From Erysipelotrichaceae bacterium UBA2227 (GTDB lineage Bacteria > Bacillota_I > Bacilli_A > Erysipelotrichales > Erysipelotrichaceae): a stretch of DNA of 25,935 nt. Shown here one piece after another: positions 1 to 6,925 of the stretch. The position numbers and the translations under genes were made by a program. The notes below the pieces were generated by a model. The model did no database searches. It was not told the origin of the DNA and saw nothing but the letters and a program-made list of their open reading frames with translations. The stretch lies in the NCBI GenBank assembly GCA_002348095.1, contig DDYT01000034.1, forward strand, positions 1 to 25,935, written 5' to 3'. Positions within the stretch are counted from its first letter, which is position 1. The number at the start of each line of letters is the position of its first letter.

Positions 1-1
1 C

Positions 2-886
2 TTAGCGATTATCAGTACATTGGCCGGTGGTGCTCTGGCTTATGTCAATGGAATTACGGCACCGATCATCGCGGAAAATGCGATCGCGGCTGAAAAAGCC
101 AACTTACAGATCATTTTCCCGACCGCTACAGCGTTTGCACCAATGGAAGTCAAAGATGATGCGACGGGTCTGATCAAGGCCGCTTATACGGCTCAAGGGG
201 TCGGCATTGCCTATAAAGTGGAAGTTTTGGGTTATGCGGCACCGATTAAATTCTTGGTCGGATTTTCCGATGATGGAAAAATCGTCGGTCTTTCGATCCT
301 TGAGCTGAAAGATACTCAGGGAATCGGGACACGTGTCAATACACCGGAGTTTATCGACGGTGTGGTAGGAAAAACGACTTCAGAAGGTATTGCTACCTTA
401 TCCGGGGCGACCGTGACTACGGGTGCTGTTGTCAAGGGCATCGATGCAGCGAAAGCGCATTTCAATAAGCTCAAAGGCATTGAAGGCGGTACCGGCGGTG
501 TCGTCGTTCCGCCGTTGCAATTCAGTTCGCCTATCAGCATTTTTGCCAGTACGGTCGGTACTGTGATAAGCAAGACCGTTGACGGGGATGTGACTACTTA
601 CATTGCTTCGGGTCGTGGCTATCGCGTGATCGAGGGCTATGAAGGTGCGAAGGAAAATGTATTCGAAATCAAGATCAATACGTCGACAAACAAAGTCGTT
701 TCTGTAAAGTTTATGGAGATGAATGATACCGTGGGTATCGGTGAAAAAATCGATGCTAAGGAGTTCTGGGATCAGTTCGTCGGATTGGATATTACCGATC
801 AAAACATTAAAATCGATGCGGTCAGCGGAGCAACCTATACCTCTCAATCGGCGGTACGGGCGTTGCGTGCGGCCATCGATGATTAG
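2..886 (+). CDS. rnfG: RnfG, FMN-binding subunit of the Rnf complex (5' end outside window)
   Basis: RnfG is the membrane-anchored subunit of the Rnf ferredoxin:NAD+ oxidoreductase that carries covalently bound FMN on the outer face of the membrane. The reading frame is already open at base 2, where the end of an N-terminal hydrophobic segment is visible, so the true start lies upstream. The TTG at 20 is only an internal Leu codon. Two successive FMN-binding-like modules are visible. Each ends in an S-G-A-T motif (codons at 401-412 and 824-835) preceded by a G-I-G segment. The Thr of this motif is the family's FMN attachment residue. The visible part is 294 residues, longer than a usual single-module RnfG of roughly 200. 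It is followed by a ribosome binding site (GGAGG, 887-891) and rnfE, the normal G-E-A order. rnfC and rnfD are presumably upstream, outside the window. Confidence 0.9.
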   Translation, partial: LAIISTLAGGALAYVNGITAPIIAENAIAAEKANLQIIFPTATAFAPMEVKDDATGLIKAAYTAQGVGIAYKVEVLGYAAPIKFLVGFSDDGKIVGLSILELKDTQGIGTRVNTPEFIDGVVGKTTSEGIATLSGATVTTGAVVKGIDAAKAHFNKLKGIEGGTGGVVVPPLQFSSPISIFASTVGTVISKTVDGDVTTYIASGRGYRVIEGYEGAKENVFEIKINTSTNKVVSVKFMEMNDTVGIGEKIDAKEFWDQFVGLDITDQNIKIDAVSGATYTSQSAVRALRAAIDD

Positions 887-898
887 GAGGGCTGAAAG

Positions 899-1543
899 AT
901 GAATCGTTTAGATAATTTTAAGGCCGGTTTTATCAAAGAGAATCCAGTATTTGCTTTGTACTTAGGTCTGTGTTCGGTTTTGGCAATTTCAACGACGTTG
1001 AATAATGCCGTAGGTATGGGGGCAGCGGTCATTGCCGTTCTCACTTTGTCAAACATCATCATTTCGGCGATGCGTAAAATCACGCCCAATGAAATCCGTA
1101 TTCCGGTTTACATCGTTGTTATCGCAACATTGGTCAAAATTGCGGAACTGCTGATTCAGGCGTATGCGTCGGAGCTGTATGTGGCTTTGGGTGTATTTAT
1201 TCCTTTGATCGTCGTTAACTGTATCATTCTGGGTCGTGCCGAGGCATTTGCTTCTAAGAACACGATTTTGGATTCAACCATCGATGGCATCGGTATGGGA
1301 TTAGGATATACTGTTGGTTTGATTTTGATTTCGGTGATCCGTCAGGTATTGGCCAGCGGCGTTGTCAATTTCAGCAATCCGTTTACCCAACAGATGATCT
1401 TCGAAGTCCGTCTGATCCCGCAAAACTTTGTGATTGCGATGTTCTCGCAGCCGACCGGAGCATTTTTGACCTTTGCTCTTATTGCCGCAGGGGTGGAGTA
1501 TTTGCGTACCCGTCCGGCGAAGAAAGCGAAAGAGGTGAAGTAA
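899..1543 (+). CDS. rnfE: RnfE, integral membrane subunit of the Rnf complex
   Basis: This 214-residue polytopic membrane protein is one of the homologous RnfA/RnfE pair that passes electrons through the membrane part of the Rnf complex. The N-terminal part carries the family's E-N-P-V-F and L-G-L-C motifs, followed by several hydrophobic helices. An internal V-N-C-I-I-L-G-R-A-E-A-F segment is characteristic of RnfE/NqrD, and its conserved Cys takes part in the Fe-S site shared with RnfA. Length is normal for the family. The ATG is placed 12 bases after the rnfG stop, with GGAGG upstream. The stop is one base from the rnfA start, so the genes are surely cotranscribed. Confidence 0.95.
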   Translation: MNRLDNFKAGFIKENPVFALYLGLCSVLAISTTLNNAVGMGAAVIAVLTLSNIIISAMRKITPNEIRIPVYIVVIATLVKIAELLIQAYASELYVALGVFIPLIVVNCIILGRAEAFASKNTILDSTIDGIGMGLGYTVGLILISVIRQVLASGVVNFSNPFTQQMIFEVRLIPQNFVIAMFSQPTGAFLTFALIAAGVEYLRTRPAKKAKEVK

Positions 1544-1544
1544 G

Positions 1545-2120
1545 ATGGCTCAATTGTTCACACTGTTTCTTACTGCTGTATTAATCAACAATATTATCCT
1601 GAGCCGTTTCTTGGGCATGTGTCCGTTTATGGGCGTTTCCCGTAACACATCTTCGGCTTTGGGTATGGGTGGTGCGGTAACGTTTGTCGTTGTCGGAGCA
1701 TCCTTATTCACTTACTCACTGTATCATCTGGTATTGGTGCCATATAATCTGCAATACATGGATCTGATTACCTTTATTCTGGTCATAGCTGCATTTGTGC
1801 AGTTTACTGAGATGGTCATCAAGAAGTTTTCTCCGGTATTGTATAAAGCGTTGGGAATCTTTCTGCCGCTTATTACGACCAACTGTGCCGTATTATTTGT
1901 GGCTTTGGAAAACATCCGTCAGGGATTTGATTTTTATGAGATGCTGGTTTACTCTTTTGCTGTACCGATCGGGTTCACGCTGGTTCTCTATCTGTTCTCA
2001 GCCATTCGTGAGCGTCTCGATATCTCGGATGTACCGAAGCCGTTTAAGGGAAATGCGATCGCGATGATCGTGGCTGCGCTGATGGCCTTGGCATTTAGCG
2101 GTTTGGCTGGTCTGGTGTAA
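1545..2120 (+). CDS. rnfA: RnfA, integral membrane subunit of the Rnf complex
   Basis: This 191-residue membrane protein, the partner of RnfE, is strongly conserved. It starts with a hydrophobic helix containing I-N-N-I-I-L-S-R-F-L-G-M-C-P-F, typical of RnfA/NqrE. Later it has L-P-L-I-T-T-N-C-A-V, the second conserved Cys segment. Together with RnfE these cysteines are known to hold an intramembrane Fe-S cluster. The length is usual for the family. The gene begins one base after rnfE ends. Its stop is followed one base later by the ATG of a small Cys-rich gene rather than directly by rnfB, which is unusual. Confidence 0.95.
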   Translation: MAQLFTLFLTAVLINNIILSRFLGMCPFMGVSRNTSSALGMGGAVTFVVVGASLFTYSLYHLVLVPYNLQYMDLITFILVIAAFVQFTEMVIKKFSPVLYKALGIFLPLITTNCAVLFVALENIRQGFDFYEMLVYSFAVPIGFTLVLYLFSAIRERLDISDVPKPFKGNAIAMIVAALMALAFSGLAGLV

Positions 2121-2121
2121 G

Positions 2122-2295
2122 ATGCCTGGATTTATATTTTTGGTTGTTTTGGGCGGAGCTTATGCGGCTTTGTACTATCTCAATCATAAAACACCGGTTC
2201 CGGCCGGTTGTGAAGACGATGCGGTGTCTTGCGGCGGATGTCAGATATCCTCATGCGGTAAACACCCTGCACATTCCTTGGAGGTAGAGAACTAA
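2122..2295 (+). CDS. small Cys-rich single-pass membrane protein inside the rnf operon
   Basis: This 57-codon gene fills the gap between rnfA and rnfB exactly. Its ATG is one base after the rnfA stop, and its TAA overlaps the rnfB ATG (TAATG), so translation of the three is coupled. The protein has one hydrophobic N-terminal helix (about residues 3-20), then a short soluble tail with cysteines at 30, 37, 40 and 45 and a single His before the end. The layout, one helix plus a Cys cluster (C-x6-C-x2-C-x4-C), recalls the FeoB-associated Cys-rich membrane proteins, but I cannot claim membership. Position and cysteines suggest a metal or Fe-S role in Rnf assembly or electron transfer. This is inference only. 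The tight overlap and in-frame codon structure make it a real gene. Confidence 0.75.
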   Translation: MPGFIFLVVLGGAYAALYYLNHKTPVPAGCEDDAVSCGGCQISSCGKHPAHSLEVEN

Positions 2296-2615
2296 TGGAA
2301 TCTATTATTAACGCAATGATCATGATGTTGGCTGTCGGCGGATTTTTAGGTGCGCTGCTCGGGATTGCCGGTGTAATGTTTTATGTCAAGCCGGATGAGC
2401 GGGTTGAAAAGGTTCTGGCTATGTTGCCGGGGTACAACTGCGGTGCATGCGGATATCCGGGTTGTGCCGGTTTGGCGGATGCCTTGGTTGAAGGTAAAGT
2501 ATTGAAAGTGTCTGCCTGCAAACCTTCAAGCGCTCAGCAACGGGTCGATATTGCGAATTATCTGATTGAAACTCCGGGACCGGACGGTAAGACTCTTCCG
2601 GTGGTACCACAATGA
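2295..2615 (+). CDS. rnfB: RnfB, short form with only the N-terminal helix and one 4Fe-4S domain
   Basis: RnfB normally accepts electrons from ferredoxin and has an N-terminal helix, a 4Fe-4S domain (C-G-x-C-G-x2-G-C) and a C-terminal region with two or more ferredoxin-type clusters. Here only the first two parts exist. A helix spans about residues 8-31, then cysteines at 49, 52, 57 and 75 form the expected C-x2-C-x4-C-x17-C pattern. The usual C-x-P-G-G after the fourth Cys is C-K-P-S-S. The protein ends at residue 106, followed within a few bases by a terminator, so no ferredoxin module is encoded downstream, in frame or out of frame. The start overlaps the stop of the preceding small gene. 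The short form may be natural in this lineage; the missing clusters would have to come from another protein. Confidence 0.85.
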   Translation: MESIINAMIMMLAVGGFLGALLGIAGVMFYVKPDERVEKVLAMLPGYNCGACGYPGCAGLADALVEGKVLKVSACKPSSAQQRVDIANYLIETPGPDGKTLPVVPQ

Positions 2616-2621
2616 TTTCTG

Positions 2622-2644
2622 GGTTGCGAAAGCAACCTTTTTTT
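2622..2644 (+). terminator. rho-independent terminator of the rnf operon
   Basis: A 6-bp stem GGTTGC / GCAACC closes a GAAA tetraloop and is followed by seven T. It lies seven bases after the rnfB stop and separates rnf from the Tad-like cluster. Confidence 0.9.
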
Positions 2645-2697
2645 ATTTGCGGTCAGGAGTATTTCCATTTTATTCATATTTGATAGCAGGTGATGTG

Positions 2698-3066
2698 ATG
2701 AAGGGTATCGTGATGAGCAGTGCCTTGCTTATGTTTCTGATGAGTCTGGTTTTCTCCATTGTGCTATACATTTCGTTTGAATCCGACCGGTTTCAAATAC
2801 ATCTGGCGTTGAAAAGTGCGTTGCGCAGCACGATGATTCATTGTCTCGATCAACGCTGTGATCAATCGCAGGCAATCGCGGGCTTAACTGAAAATCTTGA
2901 ATGGATTGCGGAAGGGTTTGAGGGCATTCAGGTTGATCTGATGGGTTTTCATGATGATCCGCTATTGATTCGAATTCGTGTGTCAGCCAAAGGGGGGATG
3001 TTTGATATGTTTGATATTGTATGTGATGAAACCATGATTGAGGAGGGGTTGGATGAAGAAACATAG
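2698..3066 (+). CDS. pseudopilin/TadE-like small membrane protein heading the Tad-like cluster
   Basis: I do not recognise the family with certainty. The start chosen is the ATG at 2698, with AGGTG just upstream; longer versions would run back into rnfB and the terminator. The 122-residue product has one hydrophobic N-terminal helix (about residues 3-25) ending in a short polar stretch, then a soluble domain with two close cysteines (about residues 46 and 50). This is the shape of TadE/TadG-type minor pseudopilins. The end overlaps the next gene (cpaB) by 14 bases. The first position in a Tad-like operon supports a role as a minor pilin or assembly protein, by context only. Confidence 0.55.
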   Translation: MKGIVMSSALLMFLMSLVFSIVLYISFESDRFQIHLALKSALRSTMIHCLDQRCDQSQAIAGLTENLEWIAEGFEGIQVDLMGFHDDPLLIRIRVSAKGGMFDMFDIVCDETMIEEGLDEET

Positions 3067-3766
3067 TTTACGGATCAAAGTTGCGATCGTTCTGGCGATC
3101 GGGATTGCACTTAATCTTCTGTTGTTTGATATTGCTGTAAAGAAAGCCATCGATTACATCGAGATACCGGTTGCTGCTAAAAGCATAGCTCCCCGAACGA
3201 AAATTGATGAGTCTTACATACGGATGAAGCGTATCCCATCAGCATTGGCGGATGGCCATATATATCAGGATAAACAGGATATCCTCAATTTATGGGTGAA
3301 GTATTCAGTAACGTTGGCTGAAGGTTCATTTTTCTATCATGAATATCTTGAATCGGCAGAAGTGACCGCAGATCAGCCCTTGCTTATGCTAGAACCAGGA
3401 CAAGGGGTTGCCAGCCTGGCCGTTGATCTGTTAAGTTCGGCCGGTAATACCCTGATGCCCGGTCAGTATGTCGATATCGTTTTTACAAGCAAGGACAAAC
3501 GGAAACCGATCATATCGGACGTCATATTTCGCTCTGTCCGGGTGCTGGCTGTCAAAGACCGCAACGGATTGGACATGAATGACTCGAAAAGTCAGAAAGT
3601 CCCGGCCGTGGCTTTATTGGCGATGGATCGCTTGGATATTCCGATATTTCTGCATGCTCAGATTTTGGGTGACATCGACCTGATCATCAAGTTAACCAAT
3701 GATCTATATCCGTTGCAAGCCGTTCGACAAATGAACAGTGAGGTTTGGAGGCTGCTTAATGAATGA
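3053..3766 (+). CDS. cpaB: CpaB/RcpC-like SAF-domain pilus assembly protein
   Basis: The ATG at 3053 has a strong GGAGGGG site upstream, and the gene overlaps the previous one. The 237-residue protein has an N-terminal membrane helix (about residues 8-28). A SAF domain follows at about residues 36-100 (V-A-A-K-S-I-A-P-R-T, then R-I-P-S), and the C-terminal half has the R-S-V-R-V-L-A-V pattern of CpaB. CpaB proteins sit in the cell envelope and help assemble Flp pili; in Gram-negatives they work with a secretin, which is absent here. The stop overlaps the start of the ATPase gene by 8 bases. Assignment rests on the SAF pattern plus gene order. Confidence 0.75.
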   Translation: MKKHSLRIKVAIVLAIGIALNLLLFDIAVKKAIDYIEIPVAAKSIAPRTKIDESYIRMKRIPSALADGHIYQDKQDILNLWVKYSVTLAEGSFFYHEYLESAEVTADQPLLMLEPGQGVASLAVDLLSSAGNTLMPGQYVDIVFTSKDKRKPIISDVIFRSVRVLAVKDRNGLDMNDSKSQKVPAVALLAMDRLDIPIFLHAQILGDIDLIIKLTNDLYPLQAVRQMNSEVWRLLNE

Positions 3767-4772
3767 GTTTGATTTTGGTTTTCTGAGCGATCTGATCGAG
3801 GACCCGCTGATAACGGACATCAATTACAACGGTCGTCATTTGTGGATCGATCATTTGCAGAAGGGCCGATACAGGATCGAGCAAATCCCGCATACGTCAT
3901 TTTTCGAGCAATTAAGTTACAAGTTTGCAAACTATGTCAATATGCCGTTTAATGCGGTTCATCCGGTCGTCGAAGCCGAAACCGATCAATTGCGCATCAG
4001 TATCATTCATACCAGCGTCAGCAGTCATCTTTCGATCTCAATCAGAAAAACACCGGCGGTTTTACGGCTGACTCCTGCAATCCTGAAAAAACAGCGCTAT
4101 GCCCCCTCTTGGCTGCTTGCTCTGCTTTCAAAATGGGTCGTCATGAAATGCAATATCATTGTCAGTGGATTGCCCGGAGCCGGAAAGACTGAACTGTTGA
4201 AATATCTGATGCAATATATCGATCCCAGCCAGCGGGTCATCACGATCGAAGATACGTGTGAAATCCGTTACGGTGATCTCTTTGAGCACGCAGACTGTGT
4301 GTCACTTAAGGTCAGTGATCGGTTTGATTACACATCTGCGATCAAAACGTGTCTGAGACAGCGTCCGGACTGGATGTTGGTTTCGGAAGTCCGCAGCCAT
4401 GAAATCGTCAGTCTGTTACAAAGCGTATCGACCGGAGCATCGTTGCTATCAACGATTCATGCCTCTTCTGCCCAAGCCATTCCCCAGCGGATATTGCATA
4501 TGTTTCCCGGTGTGGAGTTGTCCAATGATGTCTTACTGACCATGATTTATGAAACGCTCGATATCGGAATCCATGTCGAGGCATCCATCACAAAGCAAGG
4601 CATCCGAAGATATATTCGGGAAGTGGTTTGTTACAGTGTCGAAGAAGGTTCAATTAAGATTATTGATGTTTACAAAGCGAACGAATCCGAACAGCCTTTT
4701 ACCCAGTGGCCTATGAAACTGATGGAAAAAGCCCGCCTTTACAGGCATCGCACCTCGGAGCATGAAGCATGA
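3759..4772 (+). CDS. cpaF: CpaF/TadA-type secretion ATPase
   Basis: This cytoplasmic hexameric ATPase of the type II/IV secretion family would power pilus assembly. Walker A is G-L-P-G-A-G-K-T at residues 137-144. It is followed by an I-E-D-T-C-E-I Asp-box, a Walker B-like segment W-M-L-V-S-E-V-R and a His-box S-T-I-H-A-S-S, all in the expected order. At 337 residues it is shorter than typical CpaF (around 400 or more) because the N-terminal part is reduced. The ATG at 3759 was chosen because TTGGAGG lies 7 bases upstream. The stop overlaps the tadB start (ATGA). Confidence 0.9.
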   Translation: MNEFDFGFLSDLIEDPLITDINYNGRHLWIDHLQKGRYRIEQIPHTSFFEQLSYKFANYVNMPFNAVHPVVEAETDQLRISIIHTSVSSHLSISIRKTPAVLRLTPAILKKQRYAPSWLLALLSKWVVMKCNIIVSGLPGAGKTELLKYLMQYIDPSQRVITIEDTCEIRYGDLFEHADCVSLKVSDRFDYTSAIKTCLRQRPDWMLVSEVRSHEIVSLLQSVSTGASLLSTIHASSAQAIPQRILHMFPGVELSNDVLLTMIYETLDIGIHVEASITKQGIRRYIREVVCYSVEEGSIKIIDVYKANESEQPFTQWPMKLMEKARLYRHRTSEHEA

Positions 4773-5629
4773 TGTCGGCAGCGGCGCTTCTGTTTGTTCT
4801 GATTCTGTGTCTGTGGTTTGTAAAAGAAGACATTCATCCCTCGTGGTATCTTCCCCGAAACTGGAGTCATATCAAGAAGGTCTGTGTCGGATACGGTTTG
4901 GTTTGGAACCCCAAAAAGCAGGGACTGATGTTTCTGTTGATAACGATCGCTCTTTTCTGGCTGTCGAATCAGTTTTATCTTCCGCCCCAAAACACGATTT
5001 TTTTGATTTGTATGGGGTGGCTGTCCTTGCCCATCGTCTGGTTGTGGCAGGCTCAGTTTCAGTATCATGCACTGGAGTTCGAACAGCTGACAACCTTTAT
5101 GCAGCATTTCATTGCTTACTTCAAATCCAATGAGAAAGTATTGCTCTCAATGATCGAAAGTTCGAAGTATATTGAGGGTCCATTGAAGGAAATCGTTGAG
5201 GATGCCATCGAATGTCTGAAAAATCACGGGGATACCTCGGCAGCATTTGAGAAAATCGCTCAGCGATATCCGCATTTTATCATTGTGAACTGTCAGATCT
5301 GGGCAGCTACGGCAGAGCAGTTTGGTTTTGATCAAAGTAAAGAAGCCATTGAACTGTTGGAAGATGATATCGATGACTGGATTGAGGATACATGGCTGAC
5401 AATCAAAAATCGGTTACAGATGAAAAACCGGATATTGCTCATGTGCGGTTTGTCTGCTTTGATTGCTTTGTTCAATCAGAGTCTGCTCAGTTCCATGCTC
5501 GATTTACAAAACGTTCGGATCTATCACAGCGTTATCATGCTTTTTATGATGACATTGCATGTGACGATTTTAATAGCATACCGTCTGATTAAAACCCGTT
5601 GGATATCGAAGGGGGAGTGTTTACGATAA
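4769..5629 (+). CDS. tadB: TadB-like type II secretion F-domain membrane protein
   Basis: TadB forms, with TadC, the inner-membrane platform of Tad pili. The 286-residue protein has an N-terminal helix, a pair of helices near residues 50-92, a soluble helical domain of about 120 residues, and two C-terminal helices, which is the F-domain layout. The ATGATG allows a start at 4769 or 4772; the first overlaps the cpaF stop. Sequence similarity to known TadB is weak by eye, so the call leans on topology and on position between cpaF and another F-domain protein. Confidence 0.7.
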   Translation: MMSAAALLFVLILCLWFVKEDIHPSWYLPRNWSHIKKVCVGYGLVWNPKKQGLMFLLITIALFWLSNQFYLPPQNTIFLICMGWLSLPIVWLWQAQFQYHALEFEQLTTFMQHFIAYFKSNEKVLLSMIESSKYIEGPLKEIVEDAIECLKNHGDTSAAFEKIAQRYPHFIIVNCQIWAATAEQFGFDQSKEAIELLEDDIDDWIEDTWLTIKNRLQMKNRILLMCGLSALIALFNQSLLSSMLDLQNVRIYHSVIMLFMMTLHVTILIAYRLIKTRWISKGECLR

Positions 5630-5634
5630 GAAGT

Positions 5635-6369
5635 ATGTCGATTCTGTTTTTACTTATACTGGTCTATTTGAATATCAATCAGTCAAAAATCAGATTTCGC
5701 AGTGAATCGGATTTGGATCACTTGTGCAAGATGAATGGGGAAGACATCCATGATTTGCAGCGACGTCGTCTGCGAATCTCGCTGGCAGTAGCGATGATCC
5801 TGCCGTTTCTGATGTTTTTTGAGGTATCTTGGCCGATGCTGCTCATTTTTGCCGGGTTGATCGTTCTGGTGTATCGGTCGCCTTATCAGAAACTGAAGAA
5901 GAAATTCAGTTTATCCGTCAACGTGCTGCGATACGAGTTTCCGATTTGGCTTCGACAGTTGCAAATCCTGTTACAAAGCAACACCGTTGCGGTTTCACTG
6001 GAAATGTCAATCCCAATGGCTCCATGGATGATCCGTGCACAACTGCAACAATTGATTCGTCAAATTAAGACTTCACCTCAGCAAATCGAAACTTATACGG
6101 AGTTTCTATCCGGTTATCGGTTGATGGAAGTGACGCGGGCGATGAAACTGCTGTATCGGTATAATGCTGTCGGTCAGAAAGATTCGGTTAAGCAGTTAAA
6201 CCGCATGATTGCAACGACGGGAAAGTGGCTTCGGCAGCAAAGAATCGAAAGTCAGTCGTCGCAATCCGCCTGGATTCAGTGGTGGGGCATTTTACCGCTT
6301 TTGAGTGTGACCATCGTTTTTCTGGTCATGATGATGGTAACGATAACATCGTTTATGGAAAGGGGGTGA
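5635..6369 (+). CDS. tadC: TadC-like type II secretion F-domain membrane protein
   Basis: This is the second platform protein, about 244 residues, with an N-terminal helix, two central helices, a soluble region and one C-terminal helix, the usual TadC topology. The start is uncertain. The ATG at 5635 is 17 bases from the only good Shine-Dalgarno (GGGGGAG, 5611-5617). An in-frame ATA at 5626 has ideal spacing and would overlap the tadB stop as ATAA, like the ATGA and TGATG overlaps elsewhere in the cluster. I list the conservative ATG. The gene ends five bases before the small pilin gene. Confidence 0.7.
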   Translation: MSILFLLILVYLNINQSKIRFRSESDLDHLCKMNGEDIHDLQRRRLRISLAVAMILPFLMFFEVSWPMLLIFAGLIVLVYRSPYQKLKKKFSLSVNVLRYEFPIWLRQLQILLQSNTVAVSLEMSIPMAPWMIRAQLQQLIRQIKTSPQQIETYTEFLSGYRLMEVTRAMKLLYRYNAVGQKDSVKQLNRMIATTGKWLRQQRIESQSSQSAWIQWWGILPLLSVTIVFLVMMMVTITSFMERG

Positions 6370-6373
6370 GACG

Positions 6374-6520
6374 ATGAAAGCATTTTTTGAGGAGTACGGA
6401 TTAGTCTTAGTGGTTACGGTCATAGCATTGGGGATGATACAATTTTCGGAAACATTTAAAGGAACACTGACGGATACGCTGAATACACAGTGGCAGCGTA
6501 TGGTTGATTTGGCAGACTGA
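6374..6520 (+). CDS. Flp1-like type IVb pilin, 48 residues
   Basis: This small gene has a strong ribosome binding site (AGGGGGTGA, 6361-6369), and its TGA overlaps the next ATG (TGATG). The product starts M-K-A-F-F-E-E-Y and continues directly into one hydrophobic helix, then an amphipathic tail. The E-Y just before the helix matches the E5-Y6 of mature Flp pilins. The expected Gly at -1 would here be Lys2, so the leader is only two residues or processing is absent. It is most likely the major pilin of the cluster; a simple structural subunit is the alternative. Confidence 0.65.
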   Translation: MKAFFEEYGLVLVVTVIALGMIQFSETFKGTLTDTLNTQWQRMVDLAD

Positions 6521-6843
6521 TGAAGGGCGGCATCGAATTTGCGTTGATCATGCTCTTTGGGATGACATTCACCGCAATCGCTGTGGGAATGATCGGCGTG
6601 CTTGCTCAGTTGCATGATGCCCGACTTCTTCAAGAGTCTGTGGTATCTGCAATCGAACACCATTCAACCGATCAAGTCGATGATATTTTTCGCAATCAGT
6701 TGATATGTACGGATTGCCGGATTCAACTGGTTAAAAACACCGATCAAAGAGTACAGGTCACTATTGTGTTTCCGATTCGTATCCCAGTAATCGAATATCG
6801 TTCATACGGCAGAATTTCGGCGATGACTATCCCGATAAAATAA
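6520..6843 (+). CDS. TadE-like minor pseudopilin
   Basis: This 107-residue protein begins M-K-G-G-I-E-F-A-L and runs into a hydrophobic helix (to about residue 30), the G-x-x-E-F-A-L signature of TadE-like pseudopilins. The soluble part has a C-T-D-C pair near residues 62-65 that could form a disulfide. Its ATG overlaps the stop of the Flp-like gene, and it is the last gene before a terminator. Role as a minor pilin is by family resemblance and context. Confidence 0.65.
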   Translation: MKGGIEFALIMLFGMTFTAIAVGMIGVLAQLHDARLLQESVVSAIEHHSTDQVDDIFRNQLICTDCRIQLVKNTDQRVQVTIVFPIRIPVIEYRSYGRISAMTIPIK

Positions 6844-6863
6844 GGCAGGCAACTGCCTTTTTT
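6842..6863 (+). terminator. terminator of the Tad-like cluster
   Basis: Stem AAGGCAG / CTGCCTT with a GCAA loop is followed by a T run; it overlaps the stop codon of the last pilus gene. Confidence 0.9.
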
Positions 6864-6895
6864 AATCTTTATCATAGAAATAATCACAAACTTAG

Positions 6896-6908
6896 TGTAA
6901 ACTTTACA
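6896..6908. promoter_or_regulatory. perfect 13-bp palindrome upstream of coaX
   Basis: TGTAAA-C-TTTACA is an exact inverted repeat located 6 bases before the AGGAGG site of coaX. Its place suggests an operator acting on the coaX-ECF pair, but no regulator is identifiable and no convincing -35/-10 pair could be fixed in this short gap. Confidence 0.4.
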
Positions 6909-6925
6909 TGAGCAGGAGGAGCTGT

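Noticed and set aside
398..847. Long minus-strand frame inside rnfG
   Set aside because: It lies opposite a clearly conserved coding frame, has no ribosome site and no family pattern; a shadow frame.
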